From Gnomoniopsis sp. IMI 355080 (Eukaryota; Ascomycota; Sordariomycetes; Diaporthales; Gnomoniaceae), in assembly GCA_027946555.1 (NCBI GenBank), contig JAPEVC010000124.1:1-64000 (forward strand): a stretch of 64,000 nucleotides of DNA, in the 5' to 3' direction. A program made the position numbers and the translations under genes. The notes under the pieces are model-generated. The model made no database searches, was not told the DNA's origin, and saw nothing but the letters and a program-made list of their open reading frames with translations. Within the stretch, counting starts at the first letter, position 1. Every line of letters starts with the position of its first letter. Of this stretch, positions 55,363 through 64,000 are shown in pieces.

Positions 55363-56969
55363 AAGCTGGGGCGTTGGGCTTCTCAACTGCACCCGAATTT
55401 CCTACGTGGTTTATCATGTCAAGATGAAAGATGCTTGATTCGGTGTTTCGGTAGAATTAGACCTGAGCCGGCGAGCTAGGTATACTCAGAAGACAAATTC
55501 GAATTATACACGGTCTTCGCCAATACACTCAGCTTTAATAAAATACCTACATACCTAGACTTTGGATAAGTAGGTCATCGTTGGACTCTTGCGCGAGAAC
55601 CTGTACTGTCCTTGGGTTGCAGGAAACCTCCACCTGAATATGGCAGCTTCATGTCCTGAGACTGTCCTGAGAAATGAATGAATCAAGAAAAAGCCGTGAC
55701 CTCACCTGTTTAATTCTGGAAATTCCATTTGATGGGAGTGTCTCCTGCCTAGTGGTTAGGGGGACATCGCTTTCGACTATTTGTAGATGATGGTTCTGCA
55801 TGATCGCCTCTCCCAACCTACCTAGGTCTAGGTAGAAGGCTCCCAGCTGGGGAAACCACCTGAGGCGCCGAGGACAAGACTACAGGATCAGGCCTAGCCG
55901 TAGAAATTTGACTCTAATGCTCTATTGACTGATTCTAATGGTATCTTGAGAGACCCACAGCTTCATATGGTGTGATCCGCTCCTTATAGAGCAGTCTCTC
56001 CCAACATCATGCAATCGCGGACGCAAGACCCAGATAGAAAGGACATTGCATTTTCGAGGAACATTTTCCCTCGAATGTAAAGTCATACTTCCTGCTGCAT
56101 ACTGCGTACTTACAAAGTCCCGGTGCAATTGTAGGTACCAAATTATCCATTACTGTGCTTTGACACGGGCGAACCACTGCCTCAGGTCAAATTGGAGTCT
56201 GTCTCTAGCCAAGTACGAAGGTTTGCATGTATTTCTGTGTAATCATATTGGATATAAAGGTGTACATATACTGGTAACTCGCTCTGATCTGTCACTTTCA
56301 AACCACTGTATCTACACGCGGCACGACCTGCAATTTCTCACGCTGCTTCAATGACTTGGAAATCACGATGTTCACCCTAAATGTACACCTATAAAGAGAT
56401 AGTGGGTGAACTTCCTGCAGCCTTCAAGGTGCTTACCTTGCAGTTCTGTTCTTTACTATTGATTCAGCAATTCTTCCAAACCAATTATATATATACTTTA
56501 TCTGCGCAAATTCCTGACCGACCGCACTTGATGCACGTCACAGCACGTGTTGACAGTTCATTGGACCTACGCGGCCGCCTCTATCCCGTTCACCATCTTA
56601 CCTGTTACCTAGGTAGTACCCAGTTTCACAGCTGTGCATAAAAACTACTCTGACATCCAGATGACAAGGGTGGAAGAGGACACTTCTGCAGGGGTAATTT
56701 ATATTTCTACTATGATCTCCCGAGATTCCGGATGAAATGATCCAGATATTTTGCCCGGAAGTTGACTTGTGAAATTTGTGAATGTGAGCGGCTGACTTTA
56801 CGCGGTATGTTCCGGGAAAAGCCCCGTTCACTCCAAGGCGGGAGTATATGTATGATGATGGCCAGCGGAGATGAATGGGTTACGAACCGTCATATGCTCA
56901 AATTCCTGGTGGATTGACTTCCTTCTTCAGCACATTCAGACTGCCAGATCACTCCTAGCATACGTCGCC
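55363..56969. other. Intergenic region, PigL_N gene / FAD oxidoreductase
   Basis: About 1.6 kb with no recognisable gene. CCTAGG-type motifs occur near 55550, 55815 and 56610. The 55750-55830 stretch resembles tRNA A-box and B-box words but does not fold as a tRNA. Confidence 0.55.
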
Positions 56970-59359
56970 ATGCCTCACCTACCACGGGTCACTTGGCTAT
57001 GTCTAGTCCACCTCGCTTCCTCACAAACGATCGTAATCGATAACACCACTGAGTGTACGTCTTGACTCTTGGGAGAGGCTTATGTTCCGTTGCAGACCTT
57101 CGTCGATTAACATTTTGGATCCAGCTGCCAATGTGTCCACGGTTGCCGCAGCTGCCGCGGTGGTGAACAATAGTAATCATCTGCCCGCGGAGACTTTGCA
57201 GCTAACAGATGCGGTCATTGCAAATTTGACATCATTATCTCTTACCAATATCTCTCTATTCGATTTTGGCGACAGCAGCTCGACGGCTCCCAAGCGCGCC
57301 GCCGCTGCTGAATGCAAGACCTTTCCCGGAGACTCCGGGTGGCCTGCTGATCTGACCTGGGATGTGCTCAACCTAATGACTGGTGAAGCACTCATCAAGA
57401 CGGTCCCACTAGCATCACCTTGTTATGATGATTGGGGTAAATATGATGTTGACGAGTGTGCTTATGTGACCAATCAATGGACAAATTCCAGCCTGCAGTA
57501 AATATGGTCCGTCGCAAGGCTAGTCGAACTTTTCACTGACCTTGCCCAAGTTATGATGATCCGACTTCTGTCATGTCGCCAATATTCGAAGGCTTGACTT
57601 GCATTCCATCAAGCCAGAGCGGAACCTGCACCCTTGGTGGTTACCCCAGCTACGCTGTGAACATCTCAAATGTACGGTCGGCCATATCACAGCATCAGAA
57701 TTAAAGAATGCCCAATATCGAGCTGACATACATACAGGTCGCCCAAGTACAGCTTGCCGTCAACTATGCTCGAAATCTCAATTTGCGCTTGGTGGTCAAG
57801 AACACCGGCCACGACTTTTGCGGTCGGTCTAGTGGTGCTGGGGCTCTCTCAATTTGGACTCACCATTTGAAAGATCTAGAGTTCATTGAGACCTATACAA
57901 CTCAGAACTATTCAGGGCCAGCCATCAAAGGTGGATCAGGTGTACAAGGATTCGAATTGTACGAATTTGCTGATGCCAATGGTGTTGTTGCTGTTGGTGG
58001 AGAGGGTAAGACGGTAGGCTGGGGTGGTGGCTACATTGCTGGTGGTGGGCACTCGCCTCTCTCATCTGTCTATGGTATGGCAGCAGACCAGGTAAGACAT
58101 GTTTTCTAAGAATTTGGGGATCTGAGTTATTCCAGAGGCTGATGCGATTCCAGGTCTTGAGCGTCGACATCGTAACACCAGATGGCCGCTTTGTCACTGC
58201 CAATGAGACACAGAACACAGACTTGTTTTGGGCCTTGCGAGGTGGTGGTGGAAGTAAGTCGAAGATTTCGAATTTTTGCTCTGATATACTGATAATCTTT
58301 TTAGGTACGCTTGGAGTCGTCACAAGCTGGACAGTCAAGGTCTATCCTGACTTCCCAATTGTCTCATACATGACTATGACTTTAGCAGCTACAGGCAACG
58401 TGACTATGGACATGTTCGTAAGCCGGCATATTCTCACCTTGTGGCCAATTATTGAAGTATCACTGACATTGTGAGACTCACGCAAGTGGGCTGCGATGAA
58501 AGAGTACCTGCTCTTCCTTCCCACCACTGTAGATGCCGGCAACTATCACTATTTCTACATGATGACTCCCGACGACTACCCGCAGCTCCTCTTTGTCCCG
58601 TGGCTCGCCCCTGGAATGACCGTGGCAGAGCTGAAGAACCTTACGGCACCGCTTCTTGATGCGTGGGCACAGCTTGGGATCTCTATATCTCCAGAGTACT
58701 TCCAGTACGATTCATTCCTTCCAGCTTGGACCAATGGCTTCACTTTAGAGACTGTTGGAATGAATACTACGAAACAAGGCAGTCGTCTTATACCTAGGTA
58801 AAGATTTAACTGTGTTTCCCGATATCGTCGTTGGGATCTGGGACTCACACTGGTTTGCAGAGAAACATTTACGAATGAGACTCAGTTCGACTCGTTCTTC
58901 TCTGCTGTTAAGCAGGTATACGACCTTGGTGGACAGTTCGTTGGCGTCGTGACCACCGGAGCACCCGCTGGCATCGACGTTCCCGACAATGCCGTGAACC
59001 CTCCCTGGCGCGATACTGTCCTACACCTTCTGGCCTTCCGCTCTTGGGATGCAAACACGACCTGGAGTAAATACGCCTCCTACAGCGACGTCTTCACGAA
59101 TGAGTGGATGCCGATATTGAAGAATGCTACGCCTGGAAGTGGCAGCTATGATAGCGAAGGCGACGTGAATGAGCCTGACTTCAAGCAGAGCTTCTACGGT
59201 CTTGAGAACTACGATCGACTGCTAGAGATCAAAGAGAAGTATGATCCGGAGGGGCTGTTCTATGCGAACAAGGGCGTTGGTAGTGATGCCTGGTATGTGA
59301 CGGATCAGTTGGCCGGACTTCCTACTCAAAACGGCAGACTGTGTCGTATATCAAGTTAG
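56970..59359 (+). CDS. Secreted FAD-linked oxidoreductase (berberine-bridge/6-hydroxynicotine oxidase type)
   Basis: Eight exons: 56970-57052, 57096-57497, 57551-57671, 57738-58091, 58154-58253, 58305-58417, 58487-58797 and 58861-59359, giving about 660 aa. All later junctions are in phase; the first donor (GTGTAC) is weaker. Residues 1-20 form a short signal peptide, and many N-glycosylation sequons support secretion. The FAD_binding_4 domain includes VVKNTGHDFCGRSSG, where His227 is the expected covalent FAD attachment. The region that carries the second (cysteine) FAD bond in bicovalent relatives reads GWGGGYIAGGGHSPLSS and has no Cys, so attachment is probably through His only. The C-terminal berberine-bridge segment (YDPEGLFYANKGVGSDAW) is present. 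Substrates vary widely in this family (sugars, alkaloids, polyketides), so none is assigned. Intron density is higher than in any neighbour. Confidence 0.87.
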
Positions 59360-60488
59360 TTGTCAGAAAGACGTAGGTATACACTCGTTTTTCTCATGAG
59401 AGCATTCTCTATGAGCTTTGCCACCGAGTAATCCGTCGTTAGATGGGCGTCTTGGGGCCATTCATCAGAATTGTATATCGCCTTAGCTTGAGGATGAAGC
59501 ATTTCAAACATTCCCTGGGGCTGATTTGGACTGATCCTTTTATGCAATTTGGGAATCCTAGAGGCAGCGTAACCATCTGAAAGTAGTCGTGGCAAAACGG
59601 ACGGAGCTTATCATTGTTCGGGATACTAGAACCTTTAGCTCCCAGCATTGTCCCTCCTAGGCGTCCCAGTAGACGATGTGTGTATTTCGGCGAGTTCCCC
59701 AACAGGCACATCAGGCGGCTAAGCAAATTTCACGTCCAGAGGACATTAAGTAGACGACGGGGCGAGTTACCTGTCATTCTTTGATTCAATGGGCGTCCTG
59801 GATGCTTTTGGCCAATGTAAGCACTTGTCTTCGTGGAGGTATAATCTCAGGAGGACCTCATTGCGAGAAAACGTGGCTCTTTGCTGGCACTCATTGATGT
59901 CCTCGACACGCACACCACAGCTCTGATCGTTAGATGTCTTAGGCAAGAATGGAACGAGCAGAATCTCATGAGCCTGATAGAGTCCATCGACAGTACAACA
60001 GCGTCCGGAGACAAGGATACATCGCACGGCCGGAAGTCTAAATACACCTTCTTAGTACTTCTGTCCTTCATGTTCATTAGGTGCATGTCAAGCGATCAGT
60101 TGCAGGGATAACGGGAGAGAAACTTGGTCGTCTCCTGGTCATTCAGAGTCGGACATGTTCCAATATCAGAATCATGAGCTTTTCCGTTATTAGTGTGGAC
60201 TGATCCATGTTAACATACACGGGCGTCAACGCCATCTACTCTTCCGGGATATACGTGACACTCAGCCGAGTGTTTGACCCTTATCATGTTCCATCCACAA
60301 AGGCAGCACAAATGGGCCTTGAAATCAATGCATCACCCGCTTACGCATCCTGTAGCAGCAGGCCAAGCGCCGCATCCGCACAAGCCCGCATAAAACATTC
60401 AATGATCCGATTCAAAATTTCCATTGCGTCTTGTAGTTTTCCATGATTTTCGGGGGTGTTGTCGAGAGGACGGGACTAGTCGCGTCTC
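59360..60488. other. Convergent 3' flanks, FAD oxidoreductase / adenylate kinase
   Basis: About 1.1 kb between convergent stop codons with only short unsupported open frames. I see no RNA gene, repeat or mobile element. Confidence 0.55.
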
Positions 60489-61521
60489 TTAACGGCCAGT
60501 GATCTTGCTCAGGATGCCCGACCCGCCGGACTTAGCCTTAGCGGCATCGCCGTCAAAGATGTTCAACAAGGACTTCCACACCTGGCCGGGCTCCTGGCTG
60601 GCGTCGATGGCCTTCCAGATGCCAGTCTTTTGGTAGTAGCCGACCACTGGGGAGGTCTGCTGGTGGTAGGTCGCAAGTCGCTTCTTCAAGGCCTCGGGAT
60701 TATCATCGGCGCGCTGCACAAGCGGCTCGCCGGTAATGTCGTCGGTCATGGGCTTCTTTGGCGGGCTGAATTGTGAGTGGTAGGAGCGGCCCGAGGCCGG
60801 GTGGACCAGACGGCCTGTGATGCGCGCCACCAGCAAGGCGTCGTCGATTTCCAGCTCCACGGCGTGCTGCAGCTTCTGGTTGCTCTCCTGCAACATCGAG
60901 TCGAGGCTCTCGGCCTGGGGAACGGTGCGCGGGAAGCCGTCAAGGATGAATCTAAGAGCAGGCATGTGTGTCAGCATGGCTGCGCATAGGTGCAGACGTT
61001 CAGCGAAATAGGGTTTGCCTTACCCTCCCTTGCACTCCGGGTTGTTGTTCAGCTCCTCCTTGATCATGCCAATGACAATGTCGTCGCTGACGAGGCCACC
61101 CTCGTCCATGATCTTCTTGGCGGCACGGCCGAGGGCGGTCTTCTTGGCGACCTGGGAGCGCAACATGTCGCCGGTTGCCTGTGAAAGTAGCGCATCAGCA
61201 TTTAGGACCGGTTCGAAATGTTCAATACCCAATTGGCATACCAGATGACAGCAGTTGAACTTCTCCTTAATCTTGGGCGCTTGTGTACCCTTGCCTGCAA
61301 ATTTCCAGAACCAATTAGCCTCCTCTCGTCCTCCAATGCCCAGGATCTGTTCTTGTCGGTGTCAACTAACCCGCGCCGGGAGGACCGATTAGGATCATGC
61401 GAATTTGCTCGGCCGTAGAGCCCTTGCCACCGAACTGCTTAGCCTCGAGGTCCTTGATACGGTTCTCAAGGCCGTCGAGCTTGGCCTGAAGGCCCTTGAC
61501 CTCGTCCTCGATTAAGCCCAT
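60489..61521 (-). CDS. ADK1: Adenylate kinase (ADK1)
   Basis: Four exons: 61521-61371, 61294-61242, 61178-61024 and 60951-60489, giving 273 aa, normal for the fungal enzyme with its short N-terminal helical extension. The P-loop GPPGAGKGT is at residues 46-54, split by the first intron. The AMP-binding part has ATGDMLRSQV and FILDGFPRTVPQAE. The LID is of the long type (GRLVHPASGRSYH), without zinc cysteines. It interconverts ATP+AMP and 2 ADP in the cytosol and the mitochondrial intermembrane space. The splice sites include donors GTTAGT and GTATGC; every junction is in phase. The gene is divergent from RPN8. Confidence 0.96.
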
Positions 61522-62833
61522 CGTGCTGGTGGATGTGTGAGGGGAAAGGCAGAAGGTCGCGACGGTTTCAAGTGCCCCTGCGAAGCCGAGGAGTACCCGT
61601 TAAGTCGTGAGGGGGAAAATGAAGAGGAAATTGGAGAGGGAATGGAGGCTGAGGTAGGAGTGGAGAGGAGTTGCACCGCGGCAAAGCAGGAGCTTGAGAA
61701 GTTGACCGGCGGAGAGAGTGGGAAAAGCGTGGTGAATGGAAATTCCAACAGGTGGTCAAAACAGCCGCGGTTTTCAACTTTGTACTGTGAGGGTCACTTT
61801 CTAGGCGCAGACGGGCGAACCTGGATCGGAGCTCTGCAAATCGGGCTAGGAACAAGGATACAAAGCTCTCCAGCCAATAGCATGTGCTTCATGGGTCGCC
61901 CTCTTACCCGGGAATCGCGAACTGCTGCCGGCCGGACCACCGGCGGTCATGTCATGTTCCTGCGGGCCGAATACCGACCTCGCCGCCTGGGTATCTAGGT
62001 AGTCTCTTGTTCCTCGTCCCTCGGTCCTTCTGCTCCGAGGGCGAATCACGAGAAGCACACGAGGTCTTCACTGGGATTTCGAAGTTGGAGGAACATGCCA
62101 CAAATGCTGACTCAAGACGTCTTGAGAAAGGACCAAAAAACTCCATACTCGTCTGATTACTGTGGCCGACAGAAGTCACGCCGAAAGATCCAGGCCAGTC
62201 CTCGGATCGCTGCATTTGGCTACAATTTACTCGAGTCAAATAACGGAGAATTCTTGATACAGAGGTCATCGCCATCGAAAACCTTGCTAACAGGTAGATG
62301 ATTTTCCATAGTAGAAACATCTCCAATGGACCAACACCCCGACTCTCTGACCAAAATAGCCAGAGGCAAGACTTGTTCAAGGAAAGGAAAAATTGTCAGG
62401 GGATCTTGCGAAATGTTTCCGGCAGACTCTCACATGGGATCCTACGAAATTGGTCTGATTTCCTCAACATATGTCAACAAAACGCTTGATCGTGAATAGG
62501 TATCATGAGCAGCAGAGTTTCCGTTTTGAGTTCGATGTCCAAACGCTGCGCTCTTACCTTATGTAAGCTCAATGTGAAAGTGGGCCATATTGGAGCTGCG
62601 CCGGCTGCATGCTGGCAGGGCTGGGGACCTTCCCGCGAAAGGCTGCCATCAGTGACGCCAGCTCCAAACACTCAACATCAATCGCACCAATCTCAACCTC
62701 AACACCCGCCACAACTTGCCAGTCTCTCCTTTCTCTCACCCCTTCATGAGCGACTGGTAATTCCTGCGATCGTATCTATTGTCCACGGCACCGTCAATCT
62801 CCCGCCTCGTCATCTTCAGCCACACCCAAAGCC
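61522..62833. other. Divergent promoter region, adenylate kinase / RPN8
   Basis: About 1.3 kb between start codons. It includes a TATCTAGGTAG motif near 61991. I looked for the proteasome-control element (GGTGGCAAA) and found no exact copy. Open frames are short and lack support. Confidence 0.5.
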
Positions 62834-64000
62834 ATGCCGTCCACAACAGCAGAGACGCTCTCCCTGGTCGATGACCGAAAGGTCTCGGTTGCGCCCCTCG
62901 TCCTGCTGTCCGTCGTCGATCACTACAACCGCGCAGCATCCACATCCTCAAAGAACAAGCGAGTCGTTGGTGTGTTATTGGGTCAGAACGATGGAAAGAC
63001 CGTACGGGTATCAAACAGCTTCGCAGGTATGTCCCATCTGCTCAATGCTCTCTACTTTCACACTCTAGCGTTTGCAGGTGCTGATTTATGCCCGCTACAG
63101 TGCCGTTCGAGGAAGACGACAAGGATCCATCAGTCTGGTTTTTGGATCACAACTACGTCGAGTCGATGAATGAGATGTTCAAGAAGGTCAATGCACGCGA
63201 GAAGTTAATAGGCTGGTACCACTCCGGCCCCAAGCTGCGCGCCTCCGACCTGAAGATCAACGAGCTATTCAAGCGATACACTCCAAACCCCTTGCTGGTC
63301 ATCATTGACGTGCAACCCAAGGAGGCTGGCGTGCCTACCGATGCCTACTTTGCGGTGGATGAGATCAAGGATGTACGTTTGTCTAAACTTGACCTGTGAC
63401 CAGGTTCCGAGCTCGCGACTCCCCTCTTCTCGTGCCCAAATACTGACCCTCTGCCCAACCCAGGACGGCACAACCGCATCCAAGACATTCGTCAACACCG
63501 CATCGATCATCGAGGCCGAGGAGGCAGAGGAGATAGGCGTAGAGCACCTGCTGCGCGACATCCGCGACGTCGCCGCTGGCACGCTCTCAACGCGCGTCAC
63601 GAACCAGCTCCAGTCTTTGCAAGGCCTCCACCTCCGTCTGCAGAACATCCAGACATACCTCCAAAAGGTCCTCGACAAGAAGCTGCCGGTGAACCACGTC
63701 ATTCTGGGCAATCTGCAAGACGTGTTCAACCTGCTGCCGAACTTGAGCACGCCGACCAAGGGCAAGGGCGAGAGCGAGCTGAGCTATGCGCTAAGCGTCA
63801 AGACCAACGACCAGCTGATGGCCATCTACTTGTCGTCGCTTATTAGGGCGATCACGGCGTTCCATGACCTGATTGAGAACAAGATCCAGAACAGGCAGCA
63901 GGCTGAGGAGAAAGAGGCAGCAAAGAAGGAGGGCGAGGAAGCAAAAGACGGCGAGAAGAAGGTGAATGGTGAAAAAACTGCAAACGGTGTAAACGGGGAG
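62834..64000 (+). CDS. RPN8: 26S proteasome lid subunit RPN8 (MPN domain), cut by window edge
   Basis: Three exons seen: 62834-63026, 63101-63372 and 63464 to the window end, giving 334 residues with no stop. The MPN domain covers about 18-150 (VSVAPLVLLSVVDHYNR, then KRVVGVLLGQNDGKTV and GWYHSGPKLRASD). The JAMM zinc site is incomplete, as in all Rpn8, which pairs with the active deubiquitinase Rpn11. Middle helices (LLRDIRDVAAGTLSTRVTNQ and LQNIQTYLQKVLDKKLPVN) match the Rpn8 C-terminal bundle. The visible end is a Lys/Glu/Gly-rich tail, so little is missing. Splice sites are GT-AG and in phase. Confidence 0.95.

Noticed and set aside
55745..55830. tRNA-like A-box and B-box words
   Set aside because: The ends do not pair as an acceptor stem and no anticodon arm forms; probably chance.
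49971..59359. Secondary-metabolite cluster around the PigL_N gene and flavin oxidase
   Set aside because: The PigL name comes from a pigment cluster, but no polyketide synthase, NRPS, terpene cyclase, transporter or cluster regulator is present.
61522..62833. Rpn4-type proteasome control element before RPN8
   Set aside because: No exact GGTGGCAAA or its complement was found; only partial matches.
1..64000. Transposons or RIP-mutated repeats
   Set aside because: No transposase, reverse transcriptase, terminal repeats or strongly AT-rich TpA-loaded tracts were seen.

Overview
The window is nuclear DNA from a filamentous ascomycete (Pezizomycotina). Genes are broken by short GT-AG introns of about 50-130 bp, often with CTAAC/CTGAC-like branch points. 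Intergenic spacers are 0.3-3.7 kb, and non-coding DNA repeatedly carries the palindromic CCTAGGTA-type motif seen in such genomes. Protein content (class II histone deacetylase with an Arb2 region, Pex14/Pex17-type peroxin, Hook, UreG, NACHT-ankyrin receptor) fits Sordariomycetes or Leotiomycetes, but I cannot fix the class. I see no transposon, rRNA, convincing tRNA or CRISPR. Exon boundaries below were worked out by hand from reading frame, splice signals and family knowledge.

Layout. 0-8 kb: gene-free left edge with a GA microsatellite, an IES2/INO80B-type INO80 subunit (-) and a Pex14/Pex17-like peroxin (+). 8-26 kb: a giant chromodomain protein (-), then Rab11/Ypt31, BRX1, HDA1 and an RS-rich protein (all +). 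26-34 kb: GAPDH (-), a 3.7 kb stretch without a recognisable gene, and a type II membrane glycosyltransferase-like protein with an 11-residue repeat (+). 34-43 kb: dense housekeeping block of UreG (+), TSR1 (-) divergent from UTP7 (+), PTH2/Bit1 (-) divergent from a nicotinamide riboside kinase (+). 43-49 kb: a small secreted I9-type inhibitor and the dynein adaptor Hook (both +). 49-60 kb: the accessory part, with a NACHT-ankyrin NOD-like receptor (-), a divergent gene for a small PigL_N-type protein (+) and a secreted FAD oxidoreductase (+). 60-64 kb: adenylate kinase (-) divergent from RPN8 (+), which runs off the right edge.

The most interesting unit is the divergent receptor/small-protein pair at 49.97-55.36 kb. 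The receptor N-terminus (residues about 49-80) and the last 24 residues of the small protein share a short motif (QxR-hydrophobic-x-NGN-hydrophobic; the small protein ends in SFWN). This resembles the HET-s-related amyloid motif used by fungal NOD-like receptors to activate a neighbouring effector by prion-like templating. Here the effector domain would be PigL_N-type rather than HeLo. Other points are an alternative C-terminus encoded in a long open intron of Hook, in-frame stopless introns in Hook and the riboside kinase, and three ribosome-biogenesis genes with RRPE/PAC-like promoter elements.
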